From: an uncultured Fibrobacter sp.
Lineage (GTDB): Bacteria > Fibrobacterota > Fibrobacteria > Fibrobacterales > Fibrobacteraceae
Length of the DNA: 64,000 bases
Direction of reading: 5' to 3'
Assembly: GCF_947305105.1 (NCBI RefSeq)
Contig: NZ_CAMZCS010000015.1
Location: 1 to 64,000 of the forward strand
Part shown: positions 6,660 to 15,392 of the stretch, piece after piece
How positions within the stretch are numbered: position 1 is the first letter of the stretch
Layout: the number at the start of each line of letters is the position of its first letter
Translations under genes and position numbers: made by a program
Notes under the pieces: model-generated
Told to the model about the DNA's origin: nothing
The model's database searches: none
The model's input: the letters and a program-made list of their open reading frames with translations, nothing else

Positions 6660-8875
6660 TGAATGATGTTCTCCTTTTAAAAGGGCGATTTGAACACGCT
6701 CAAAATCCAACAAAACCAGGGGCTCCAAAGCTCCCCAGTAAAGGTTCTGTTTCGGCAGAGCACGTCGGCTCATTAATCCAAGGACTAAAAATAGAACAAT
6801 CAAGATGGTTGCATGACTCAACGCTGCCCAAAGCCTTGTTAGACGTTCACTATAATCGTATTATCGCCAAAAGCAACCGTATGCGGAATATTTTCGCATT
6901 TGACTGCGACGAACATATTGTGGGCGCAAAATTTGACAAGACAAAGACGAAACACATTATCACCTATTGTTTTGACAAAGACGAATTCACCAAGGCAATA
7001 GAACGCCTTGACGATTGCCAAAAAATCATTGAAAATAATTTCGGAGGCGAAGTCACTGCTGAAGATTTAGAGCAATTGTCTACGGGCACTTGGCCAATTA
7101 AAGTCATGTCCAAAACGATGTTTATGCAGTGCGTCAAAGACTGCTTTTATATAAGCCACTTCGCAAAGGACAGAGCACCTAAAATATTAGACGAGACATC
7201 GCTCATTTCCATCTATGATATAGGCGAAGATACCACTGATTTATTGAGAGGTTTCGGCATTGTTATAACCAATGACAGAATTATCAACGGAACCACACTG
7301 CAATTATTGCCACACGAAGTGAATATCTTGAACAACAAAGCACCATACCTTATTGCGATGGTTGTTTCTGATATTTCTAAATACACTAAGGATGACTTTG
7401 AGACAACAGAAGGCGTAATGCCCCATATTGCAGAACCGACAAACGAACCGATTATCGGTGTTATCGATACAGTATTCGACACAGGTGCCTATTTTTCGAA
7501 ATGGGTCGACTATGTCAATATGGTTCCCGACGAAATTGACATCAAGAAAGAAGACTCTGAACACGGAACCACCGTCTCTTCGATTATCGTAGATGGTCCG
7601 GCACTCAATCCAGAACTTGATGACGGTTGCGGCCGCTTTCGTGTTAAACATTTTGGTGTTCTTGCCGGGAGTGTCGGCAGTACATTTACCATACTAAAAG
7701 CCATCAAGCAGATAGTCTCCGAAAACAAGAACATCAAAGTTTGGAACCTTTCGCTCGGTTCAAAACAAGAAATCCCGGAAAACTACATTTCTCCCGAAGC
7801 AGCCATTCTCGATAAAATCCAATACGAAAATGACGTAACATTCATTATCGCAGGAACAAACAAGGATGTCAGCGAACAAGGGGAAAAGCGAATCGGCGCA
7901 CCGGCGGATTCCATCAATTCTATTGTTGTAAATTCGGTAGACTTTGAAAGAAAACCGGCTTCTTACACGCGTACAGGGCCCGTCCTTTCTTTCTACAATA
8001 AACCGGACATATGCTATTACGGTGGCGACTATAAGAAAAAGATTGCCGCGTTCGGCCCCAAGGGCAAAACGCTCGTTTCTGGAACATCTTATGCCGCCCC
8101 CTGGATTGCCCGCAAAATGGCCTACCTGATTTATGTCATGGGATTGCGCCGTGAAGTCGCCAAGGCTCTGCTCATTGATTCTGCCGCAGGATGGGATCCA
8201 AATGAGGAAACATCAATAAAAATCGGCTATGGATTAGTTCCTAGAAGAATCGAAGACATTATCCGTAGTAAAGATGACGAAATTCGCTTCATTTTAACAG
8301 AAAAAACAAAAGAATACTGCACATATAATTATGGCATCCCCATACCTATTGCAAACGGAACACATCCCTTTGTGGCAAAGGCGACTCTCTGCTATTACCC
8401 CAATTGCGAACGAAACCAAGGTGTTGATTACACCAACACCGAAATGGAGCTTCGATTTGGGCGAATAAATGACAGAGGCAAAGTTCAAAGTCTCAAGGGC
8501 AACAAGGAGGAACCCGAAGAAATCGAGGACTTGTATGATTTTACCGAAGAACATGTTCGTCGGTATTTCCGCAAATGGGATAACATCAAGTACATTTCAG
8601 ATCACTTGACAAGCCGAAGCAAGCCACGCAAGGTATATGCCAACGCCAATGGGAACTGGGGAATCAAACTCACCACAATGAACCGTTTAAGACAAAACGA
8701 TGGCGAAGGGCTCCCCTTTGGCGTGGTTATTACACTCAAAGAACTCAGCGGAAGGAACCGCATTGACGAATTTATCCAGCAATGCAGCCTACGCGGCTGG
8801 CTTGTGAGTCGCGTAAATGTTCAGAACCTTATGGAAGTTTATAACAAGGCAGAAGAAGAAGTGGAATGGAAATGA
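6659..8875 (+). CDS. Subtilisin-like (S8) serine protease, IetS-like
   Basis: A protein of 738 residues. The catalytic triad of peptidase family S8 is complete: Asp270 in GVIDT, His302 in EHGTTVSS, Ser477 in SGTSYAAP, with the oxyanion-region Asn in AGTN. The first 260 residues form a large N-terminal domain, and about 200 residues after the protease domain form a C-terminal extension rich in charged residues. There is no signal peptide, so the protease is intracellular, as expected for a defence effector controlled by its AAA partner. It overlaps the ATPase gene by one base and is followed after 49 bases by the TIR/base-modification genes. Confidence 0.75.
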   Translation: MNDVLLLKGRFEHAQNPTKPGAPKLPSKGSVSAEHVGSLIQGLKIEQSRWLHDSTLPKALLDVHYNRIIAKSNRMRNIFAFDCDEHIVGAKFDKTKTKHIITYCFDKDEFTKAIERLDDCQKIIENNFGGEVTAEDLEQLSTGTWPIKVMSKTMFMQCVKDCFYISHFAKDRAPKILDETSLISIYDIGEDTTDLLRGFGIVITNDRIINGTTLQLLPHEVNILNNKAPYLIAMVVSDISKYTKDDFETTEGVMPHIAEPTNEPIIGVIDTVFDTGAYFSKWVDYVNMVPDEIDIKKEDSEHGTTVSSIIVDGPALNPELDDGCGRFRVKHFGVLAGSVGSTFTILKAIKQIVSENKNIKVWNLSLGSKQEIPENYISPEAAILDKIQYENDVTFIIAGTNKDVSEQGEKRIGAPADSINSIVVNSVDFERKPASYTRTGPVLSFYNKPDICYYGGDYKKKIAAFGPKGKTLVSGTSYAAPWIARKMAYLIYVMGLRREVAKALLIDSAAGWDPNEETSIKIGYGLVPRRIEDIIRSKDDEIRFILTEKTKEYCTYNYGIPIPIANGTHPFVAKATLCYYPNCERNQGVDYTNTEMELRFGRINDRGKVQSLKGNKEEPEEIEDLYDFTEEHVRRYFRKWDNIKYISDHLTSRSKPRKVYANANGNWGIKLTTMNRLRQNDGEGLPFGVVITLKELSGRNRIDEFIQQCSLRGWLVSRVNVQNLMEVYNKAEEEVEWK

Positions 8876-8924
8876 TTTTAAAATTTTGCTAAAACAATAT
8901 TCATAAATTAAGTTTGGAGGAAAT

Positions 8925-9389
8925 ATGAAAGAACCTGAAAAAAAGAATGTTTTCATTAGTCACTATCATGGTGACGAAGAAAACATAAAAAAATTAAAAA
9001 ATCTAATCGGAGATAAATACGATCTTCGTAACTACTCAGTCACCTCAGAAAAATTCAATAACGCCAAAGATGACGACTATATCAAAAGTCTATTACGTCC
9101 TCTAATTTCTAAAGCAGGTGATTTTATTTGCCTAATTGGTCCACATACACATGATAGCGATTGGGTTAATTGGGAAATTGAACAAGCTATGAAAATGGGG
9201 AAAAACATTGTCGGCGTTTTTTGCAACGGGGCCGCAGATTCAGACATTCCTGAAAATTTACAGAAATTCGCAAGTTCAATTGTCGGATGGCGAAGCGATA
9301 AAATAATAGACGCATTAAATGGAGTTCCATCCTTTGAAAATGCCGATGGAACACAAAGAGTTAGTCAATCACACAGGGGGGTATGCTAA
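8925..9389 (+). CDS. ThsB-like TIR protein (first of seven TIR proteins)
   Basis: A single-domain protein of 154 residues with the MTH538/ThsB type of TIR fold. The first strand is NVFISHYHGDE (about 8-18), and the SDWVNWEIEQA segment near 85-95 carries the conserved Glu in the position of the TIR NADase catalytic residue. In Thoeris, ThsB proteins use NAD+ to make a signal molecule that activates an effector. No ThsA gene (SIR2-SLOG) is adjacent. A strong GGAGG precedes the start. Its stop overlaps the start of the Nmad2 gene (TAATG at 9387-9391), tying this TIR to the base-modification genes. It is the closest relative in the window of the TIR gene at 16685. Confidence 0.8.
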   Translation: MKEPEKKNVFISHYHGDEENIKKLKNLIGDKYDLRNYSVTSEKFNNAKDDDYIKSLLRPLISKAGDFICLIGPHTHDSDWVNWEIEQAMKMGKNIVGVFCNGAADSDIPENLQKFASSIVGWRSDKIIDALNGVPSFENADGTQRVSQSHRGVC

Positions 9390-10027
9390 TGAAAAACTCT
9401 AATAATGGATACGCATATATCGTTTCACGAGATTACGGTTTTGCCCCTAATCCCTTTTATAATGTTTTAACATTAGCCACATGCAAGCCAGTCATCAGAA
9501 AAAATGCAAAAATCGGAGACTTTATTATTGGAAATGCACAAAAGAAAAATAATCACAAACTAATTTACATCGCAAAAGTATCTAAAATATTATCATTCGA
9601 TGAATACTGGAATTCTCCAGAATACGCCTGTAAAAAGCCCGTAATGAATGGAAGTTTGATGAAATTATATGGAGATAATATTTATCATCATTCAGACTCA
9701 GATAGCAGTCAATGGATTCAAGAAGACTCCCACCATTCTTTAGATGACGGCTCTCCCAATCCTAAAAATCTCAATCGAGATACTGGCAAAACTGATCATG
9801 TTTTAATATGTACTGAATATTATTATTTGGGAAAATCAATGATTTTATTGCCCGACAAATTTTCAAAATGTATTTGTAAAAACAGAGGACATCAAAAAGT
9901 TGATTATGCAGATTGCGAGAAGCTTTGGAATTATATATCAAAAAAATACTCCGAGAATGGCTTAATAGACATCCCCTTGAAATTCAAATTTGAGGATTTT
10001 AAACGATATGAAGGCGAAGCGAAGTAG
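9389..10027 (+). CDS. Nucleotide modification-associated domain 2 (Nmad2)-like protein
   Basis: A product of 212 residues opening with the family's characteristic pattern: YAYIVSRDYGFAPNPF, then LTLATCKPVIRKNAKIGDFIIG. Nmad2 proteins were defined by genome-context analysis of DNA base modification loci; their biochemical role is not established. The start at 9389 is preferred to the ATG two codons earlier because the G-run at 9376-9381 is then about 7 bases upstream and the ATG overlaps the previous stop. The gene overlaps the next one by 20 bases. The AT-rich codon use matches the rest of this block and differs from the flanking chromosome. Confidence 0.7.
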   Translation: MKNSNNGYAYIVSRDYGFAPNPFYNVLTLATCKPVIRKNAKIGDFIIGNAQKKNNHKLIYIAKVSKILSFDEYWNSPEYACKKPVMNGSLMKLYGDNIYHHSDSDSSQWIQEDSHHSLDDGSPNPKNLNRDTGKTDHVLICTEYYYLGKSMILLPDKFSKCICKNRGHQKVDYADCEKLWNYISKKYSENGLIDIPLKFKFEDFKRYEGEAK

Positions 10028-11006
10028 AATTCAGCCAAATGAAGAAATACTTAAATATTACTTTTATTTCATTCAAGAAAGAATGAATGTTTTTTGGCAT
10101 AAGTTAAATGGCGAATCAAATCTAACAGAAGACCCAATTCTTAAAAAATATAAATTCACTAACGTATATAGAGCTTGCGATAGAACAAGTCAATATCTAA
10201 TAAAAAATGTAATTTACAAAGATATTTCCGCTTATTCCGCAGAAGATGTTCTATTAAGAATTCTCATTTTCAAAATTTTTAATAAAATTGAAACGTGGGA
10301 TTATTTGAGCAAAGCCCTTCCTGAGCCCATTACAATAAAAAGCTTTGACCCTCATTTTATTAGTCAGATATTAAGTAAAAGGCAAAAAAATTATCCTATT
10401 TTCAACAACGCCTATATGATGACAGGCAGTCACCAACTATATAACTATTTGTCTTCAAAGCACGAAAAATGGTTGACAATGGTGAAAAAAGAATTCATTG
10501 ATACATCTACTTTTTCTAGAATACTTGAAATATCTTCCTTGGGAAAATTATTTAACCTATTGCGAGCAAAATCTTTCCTTGGAGACTTCCTAGCTTACCA
10601 ATACTCAATAGATTTCAACTATTCTCCCTTTATTAATTTCAGTGAAAATTCATTTGTCAAAGCCGGCATTGGTGCAATTAGAGGTATAAAAAAATGCTTT
10701 AAAAGCAATGGGAATAATTTTGAAGATGCTATAATTTACGTCCATGAAAATTTTGATGACTTACAAAAAAAGTATGGTTATACAGAATTCAAGCCCATCC
10801 CTGGACATCTCCCAACCTTAATTGATTTACAAAATTGTTTTTGCGAAACAGACAAATATTTACGAGAAAAGAAACCTGAGTTGGTTGTTGACAATGTGCG
10901 AATTAAACAAAAATATACGCCTCAAAAGAAATCATTATGTTTATTCTTTCCGCCTAAATGGAATGTTGGAGACAAAAAATGTATACTGCAGAATTTCCAG
11001 GAATAA
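10008..11006 (+). CDS. Thymine-hypermodification helical-domain protein (HMUDK / aGPT-Pplase-like)
   Basis: A protein of about 332 residues, mostly alpha-helical. The N-terminal third resembles the helical domain shared by phage 5-hydroxymethyl-dU DNA kinases and alpha-glutamyl/putrescinyl-thymine pyrophosphorylases: a TNVYRACDRTSQYLIKNVIY block (about 48-67) and DVLLRILIFKIFNKIETW (about 78-95). In phages these enzymes install bulky groups on the thymine methyl. No kinase P-loop is seen, so transferase-type activity is more likely than kinase activity. I infer the family from the DR.SQ and RI..FK.F patterns only. The start at 10008 is chosen because GAGG lies upstream; 9990 is an alternative. 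Confidence 0.55.
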   Translation: MKAKRSRIQPNEEILKYYFYFIQERMNVFWHKLNGESNLTEDPILKKYKFTNVYRACDRTSQYLIKNVIYKDISAYSAEDVLLRILIFKIFNKIETWDYLSKALPEPITIKSFDPHFISQILSKRQKNYPIFNNAYMMTGSHQLYNYLSSKHEKWLTMVKKEFIDTSTFSRILEISSLGKLFNLLRAKSFLGDFLAYQYSIDFNYSPFINFSENSFVKAGIGAIRGIKKCFKSNGNNFEDAIIYVHENFDDLQKKYGYTEFKPIPGHLPTLIDLQNCFCETDKYLREKKPELVVDNVRIKQKYTPQKKSLCLFFPPKWNVGDKKCILQNFQE

Positions 11007-12037
11007 ACACCTTTTTAAGAGACACATGTAGGCTTTTATTAAAAGAAGGCATTCGTCGAGAAACACGTGGGAAAGTATGCTACGAGCTACCTGAGCCCTA
11101 CATGTTTAAAATAACCAACCCTACTGCTCGCCTGATTACAATTTCAGAAAGACGAAATAGTCTTGTTCTCCCCTATGCAGAATCATTGTGGTTAGCATCA
11201 GGACGAAACGACATGGCTTTTGCCAGATTTTATTGCCTAACATTGAATAATTTCTCAGACGATGGATTATTTATGAGGGGAGGGTATGGTCCTAGACTAA
11301 GGCACTATAATGGGAGTAATGAGGATTATAAGATTAACAACCATCTCATTACTCAAACCCAAGACATAGATCAATTTCTTTTCGTTTCAAAATGTTTTGA
11401 AAGAGATCCAGAAACAAGACAAGCTGTAATAAATATAGGCGACCCAACAAAAGATTGTTTTGAGACAGACAAAACGACAATAAAGCGAACGAAGGATTTT
11501 CCATGCACACGGATGCTTCACTTTATAAAAGACGCATCTGAAAATAAATTAAATCTTATTGTTACTATGCGATCAAATGATTTAATTTGGGGTGCTAGTG
11601 GCGTTAATATATTCAACTTTACTTTTATGCAAGAATACTTTGCATCTATATTAGGTTTAAAATTAGGGAACTATTATCATACAGCGCACAATATGCATTT
11701 CTATGAAGAGAAAAAAGACCTTGTCGAACGAATTGCTGCCATTGAAAATGTGAAAGACGAACCTTTCGAATACAAGACAACATTTTCATCTTTAAACGAG
11801 TTTGATGCATTACTTAAAATTTTATCTACAGAAGAAGAAAAAATGCGTCAAAAAGCGCCTGATTACCATTATTACAAATTTGAGGACGATTTCTTTTGTG
11901 ATTGGTATAATGTATTATATTACCGCCATACAAAGAAAAAAGTAAAATTCATCAATCCCTTTCTTGATGATCGAATAAAAGAATTAAAGAACAGGAATGA
12001 TCAAGAAACACTTCCTTTTCACGCATCATCCTTATAA
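10979..12037 (+). CDS. Thymidylate synthase-family protein
   Basis: A protein of 352 residues. The C-terminal half carries the thymidylate synthase signature in altered form: the active-site segment DFPCTRML with Cys176, then TMRSNDLIWG and an Asn-containing GVNIFNF, corresponding to the RS.D and PFN motifs that bind dUMP. The normal PCH is PCT, and the N-terminal half diverges, as in dUMP/dCMP hydroxymethylases and other TS relatives that make modified pyrimidines. The product could be a 5-substituted dUMP used by its neighbours. It overlaps the upstream gene by 28 bases with a GGAG site. Its last 19 bases overlap the 3' end of the convergent SLOG gene. Confidence 0.65.
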   Translation: MYTAEFPGINTFLRDTCRLLLKEGIRRETRGKVCYELPEPYMFKITNPTARLITISERRNSLVLPYAESLWLASGRNDMAFARFYCLTLNNFSDDGLFMRGGYGPRLRHYNGSNEDYKINNHLITQTQDIDQFLFVSKCFERDPETRQAVINIGDPTKDCFETDKTTIKRTKDFPCTRMLHFIKDASENKLNLIVTMRSNDLIWGASGVNIFNFTFMQEYFASILGLKLGNYYHTAHNMHFYEEKKDLVERIAAIENVKDEPFEYKTTFSSLNEFDALLKILSTEEEKMRQKAPDYHYYKFEDDFFCDWYNVLYYRHTKKKVKFINPFLDDRIKELKNRNDQETLPFHASSL

Positions 12038-12612
12038 TCTTTTAGCAAGTCGTTAAAAATTTGATAATACGCAAAGCTTTCTGTCAATTCAATTTCATCT
12101 ATTTTTTCTCTTTCAAAGACCTCCTTTGAAACTCCTCCAGTACTTGCAAAAGGCAACATTCTTGTTTTAGGAGACATATCTTTAAGCATTTTGTATTCAG
12201 TACGAACACCATCTGATCCACCAATAAAAATTGCTGCTATCGTCTCATTTTCACTAAACATTTGCTTTCGCAATTCCCTAATACTATCATTTTTATTATT
12301 TCCAATACTTTTAGTCCATACAATATTTTCAAAATAATCAACCTCACGAGGAGTACTGCCCTCAAAAAATCGAGACTGATATATTGTGATAAGAGGTTTT
12401 TTTTCTTCGCTAAAATCTTTTGCTACAGACCACACTAAAGGTGTAATTGCAGGCTGTCCACCAAAATAGAAGGGAATACTATATTCTGCACATACTCGTG
12501 TAAACGCCATAACAGCTGCAGCCACAGCAGCTCGATTTGTAGTTTTAAAACCTTCTCTGCCTTCGTCAGGAATTCCTGCTGAAAGAAAAATTCTTGTATT
12601 CTTATTTAGCAT
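12019..12612 (-). CDS. SLOG-superfamily Rossmann protein
   Basis: A product of 197 residues with the pattern of the SLOG/LOG superfamily: RIFLSAGIPDEGREG at the first strand, FGGQPAITPL near 48, AAIFIGGSDGVRTEY near 130, and PFASTGGVSKEVF near 150. SLOG domains bind nucleotides or nucleotide-derived signals. In Thoeris ThsA, a SLOG domain senses the ADP-ribose signal made by the TIR protein. This one is a stand-alone domain with no SIR2 or other obvious effector fused. It is the last gene of the minus-strand operon and its start overlaps the preceding TIR gene by 11 bases. It is a good candidate sensor for the TIR proteins encoded upstream, by inference. Confidence 0.7.
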   Translation of the reverse strand: MLNKNTRIFLSAGIPDEGREGFKTTNRAAVAAAVMAFTRVCAEYSIPFYFGGQPAITPLVWSVAKDFSEEKKPLITIYQSRFFEGSTPREVDYFENIVWTKSIGNNKNDSIRELRKQMFSENETIAAIFIGGSDGVRTEYKMLKDMSPKTRMLPFASTGGVSKEVFEREKIDEIELTESFAYYQIFNDLLKDYKDDA

Positions 12613-13687
12613 TGAGATCCCTCGTTTGAATTGTATTTGGCATTTGTATATTTAACCATTTTAAATGTTTAAACAAATCTCTTCTACAGAACTGAGCATC
12701 ATATAGTAAAATCTTATTACACATCAATCCATTTTTAGAACAATAAGCGCTCAAGTCCATTTCATTTTTTTCTAAATCTGTAGATTTCGGGATGTGTACA
12801 CAAAATGCCGATAATTCGCATCCATCCAATACGAAATTATTTCTCTCTCCAACAATCTTAGCCGCAGGATGTAAAATTCTATACGTATCAATTAAAGCCT
12901 TTCTCCTATACTCAAAAAATGCAGCACGTTTTTCTTCGATTTTAGCAATAATATCCATTAACAATTCTTTTCGAATCCCTAGCCTATAATTCATATTTTT
13001 CCTAGGTTCTATCACGACTTTTGCACAATTCAATATATTCCATTCTTCTACACACCCATCAAAATCTATTTGAACAATACCCAAATTTAATTTTTGAGCA
13101 CATTCAATTTCCTCTATGGTAAATTGACTTTTAGGATAATTTTTCGAATTCAAAAAAACAAAAACATCGGAATCAGACAATTCATGTTTTAAGTATTCCT
13201 GAAAATCAACACCAGGTTCTATTGAGTACGAATCCAAGAAAGGACGATATCCTAATTTTGTAAGTTCATCAAACAACTGAATCGCAACGCCACTAGTGTC
13301 CGAACGCTTATACGAAATAAAAACTTTTCTATTTTGCTCTATTAAACCAAAGTAAGCCAAAATGTGATTTTCTAATTTTTTATCTCCATTAGCATCATAT
13401 ATAAAAGCATGCACACTTTCTAATGCTTTGGGGACAAAATCTCTAAATTTAGCAGCATCTTCTACTATCGGAAGAATTGAGCCAGCACATACCATTTTTC
13501 CAAAATCAACGGGTCCGTTATATTGAGAATCGGCGTTACTTGCTCCCCAATACAAATATAGACATGGATAATTACCATCTACATTTGCGTCTTCCACAAA
13601 ATCAATATTATGGCTAGACAATTCTTTTGGAATGTCTTTCCATTTAGGAGTTCCCAAATTAACAATTTGATATAATACAGATTTCAT
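12602..13687 (-). CDS. TIR-domain protein with unique N- and C-terminal regions
   Basis: A protein of 361 residues. Residues 1-115 form an unrecognised domain (YQIVNLGTPKW at the start). A TIR domain spans about 118-245, with RKVFISYKRSDTSG, FLDSYSIEPG, SDSDVFVFLNSKNYPKS and the conserved Glu region FTIEEIECA. About 115 residues of unknown type follow. It differs from the other TIR proteins here, which have little beyond the TIR domain. It lies 2 bases after the previous TIR gene and overlaps the SLOG gene by 11 bases, so all three should be made together. Confidence 0.75.
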   Translation of the reverse strand: MKSVLYQIVNLGTPKWKDIPKELSSHNIDFVEDANVDGNYPCLYLYWGASNADSQYNGPVDFGKMVCAGSILPIVEDAAKFRDFVPKALESVHAFIYDANGDKKLENHILAYFGLIEQNRKVFISYKRSDTSGVAIQLFDELTKLGYRPFLDSYSIEPGVDFQEYLKHELSDSDVFVFLNSKNYPKSQFTIEEIECAQKLNLGIVQIDFDGCVEEWNILNCAKVVIEPRKNMNYRLGIRKELLMDIIAKIEEKRAAFFEYRRKALIDTYRILHPAAKIVGERNNFVLDGCELSAFCVHIPKSTDLEKNEMDLSAYCSKNGLMCNKILLYDAQFCRRDLFKHLKWLNIQMPNTIQTRDLNAK

Positions 13688-13689
13688 TC

Positions 13690-14439
13690 CTATTCTCTCT
13701 TATTTTTTTCATTTTTTTGCACAGTATTGAAAAAGTTATCATTCTTACACAACCAATCTTTTAAAGGTACAAATAAATCCCAATTTCCGCGATCTTTATA
13801 ATATCCAACAAACAAATCGTTTTCATCCGATTCAATGTCTAAAACTTTTTTGTCCCAGATAAACGGATACAATCCAACATACTCATTTTTATCATAAATA
13901 CCACTTTTGGCAGGATGATCGTTCATTACAAAAAAAGCAAGATGTCCTTTTAAGTTCTTATTATTGGCAATGCCAAGTTCCCAATTACACCATTTCGACT
14001 TAAATGAATTCTTTGTACCAACAAAGATGAATCTATCATAGGTTTCTATTTTTTTACTCAATCTTCTAGCAGTATCTGAATTCGTTGATGAAGGCATTAA
14101 AGAATCAAGTTCATCAATATAAACATCAACATTGTAGTTCTTTTTCAAATATGAGCCCACACGATATGTATATTCAAAATCTTCATGACTATGCGATAAA
14201 AAAACTTTCTTTTTTCTAGAATTATTTGATTCACTAATTATATTCTCCAGTCTATCATTTAGTACTTTATATAATTGTTTATAAAAGTCATTTTTTTCCT
14301 CAGAAAAATTTTTATCATAAAACAAGTCGTAATCACAACAATGAATCCGGTAATAATCATAAACATCTTGAATTGAAGAAGAATTTTCTACCCAATTAAA
14401 GCGTTCAAGAATTGAATCAATATCCATTATTTTGCTCAT
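13690..14439 (-). CDS. TIR-domain protein (paired with 16079-16681)
   Basis: A protein of 249 residues with an approximately 75-residue helical N-terminus and then a TIR domain: KKVFLSHSHEDFEYTYRVG, DVYIDELDSL, FIFVGTKNS, and SKWCNWELGIA with the conserved Glu. After the TIR core is VGLYPFIWDKK, closely matched by LGIYPYISETK in the TIR protein at 16079-16681. Together with the similar middle segment this shows the two are diverged paralogues. An alternative ATG lies four codons in. The gene is 21 bases downstream of the TIR gene at 14461-15390. Confidence 0.75.
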   Translation of the reverse strand: MSKIMDIDSILERFNWVENSSSIQDVYDYYRIHCCDYDLFYDKNFSEEKNDFYKQLYKVLNDRLENIISESNNSRKKKVFLSHSHEDFEYTYRVGSYLKKNYNVDVYIDELDSLMPSSTNSDTARRLSKKIETYDRFIFVGTKNSFKSKWCNWELGIANNKNLKGHLAFFVMNDHPAKSGIYDKNEYVGLYPFIWDKKVLDIESDENDLFVGYYKDRGNWDLFVPLKDWLCKNDNFFNTVQKNEKNKRE

Positions 14440-14460
14440 AAAGTTCCTTATTATTGTTGT

Positions 14461-15390
14461 TTAAAAAAGAGGGCGACCACTTAGTGTGCCACCTAATCCA
14501 ACATTACAAATAGATTCTTCTTCATCTGTTTTGGCACTATCGTATAAGAGTTTAAAACAATCTTCGTTTCTAGAAATACCATCCTGCTGATAATGAGGAT
14601 GAAAAGCATATTGCAAGTTTGCTAGCGTAACATTTTTCAAATGACTTGTAGTTACATCGCTATAGCCCATGCGTAGTTGAACCGAATCCAACAAGATGTT
14701 TGACTTGTTATCCGAAGCTTTTGAGTGAGAATATAGAATATCCGACATAACACGGCTCATGCACAATTCCGAGTAAATCCATGACGAATATGTCCAATCA
14801 TCGGCAGTCATATGTTTTTTTTCTAAAGAATTATTTGTTTGCAAAAACAAAAAAGCTGTCGCAGACTGCATCGTTTTCATCAGAGCTGAATTTAACATAA
14901 TATGGACATGAGTCACAATGGCATTATAGAGTCCCTTATCAATTTGTTCTTTCGCTATGTAATACTTTTTCATTTTTTCTATCAATGTATCCGCATAACC
15001 CCAAGTACACGAATCCACAAAACATTTCAATTGGAATTTTTCTTGTAAATAATATGAAATCGCAATTGACATTTTTTCGTCATCATCATTATGCGAATGA
15101 GAAAGAAAAATATCCCATTTTTCCACAGGAAACCAATCATTCATTACTTTTGACAAATCAACTTCATTTACATTTTCAGGAAATGAATATGCCTTCAATC
15201 TTTCTTCTATCTCTTTCTTTTTTTTACGTACCTCCAATAATCCCTGTTGATAAGATTCATCAAAATCAAATGTATAATCAATATTATTCACATTTTCCTT
15301 GTCGCCATTACAAGCATCCTCCTTTACCTCAATTTTAAAAACATCACCCGCATCCTCAATCTCTTTTATTTTAAAGAAATACTTAGCCAT
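14461..15390 (-). CDS. TIR-like protein (paired with 17179-18072)
   Basis: A protein of 309 residues. The N-terminal 90 residues are charged and helical. The TIR-like domain begins at KWDIFLSHSHNDDDEKMS, then CFVDSCTWGY. It contains a long THVHIMLNSALM helix and the SWIYSELCMSRVM segment with the presumed catalytic Glu. The same THVHIML and W[I]..EL.M pattern occurs in the TIR protein at 17179-18072 but in none of the others, so these two form a paralogue pair. ATG at 15390 is used, with AAGGAAAG upstream; an in-frame GTG at 15396 overlaps the preceding stop. Confidence 0.7.
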   Translation of the reverse strand: MAKYFFKIKEIEDAGDVFKIEVKEDACNGDKENVNNIDYTFDFDESYQQGLLEVRKKKKEIEERLKAYSFPENVNEVDLSKVMNDWFPVEKWDIFLSHSHNDDDEKMSIAISYYLQEKFQLKCFVDSCTWGYADTLIEKMKKYYIAKEQIDKGLYNAIVTHVHIMLNSALMKTMQSATAFLFLQTNNSLEKKHMTADDWTYSSWIYSELCMSRVMSDILYSHSKASDNKSNILLDSVQLRMGYSDVTTSHLKNVTLANLQYAFHPHYQQDGISRNEDCFKLLYDSAKTDEEESICNVGLGGTLSGRPLF

Positions 15391-15392
15391 AT

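Noticed and set aside
12019-12612. A canonical ThsA effector (SIR2-SLOG) for Thoeris
   Set aside because: The protein is a lone SLOG domain of 197 residues with no SIR2 or other catalytic region, so the locus is not ordinary type I Thoeris.
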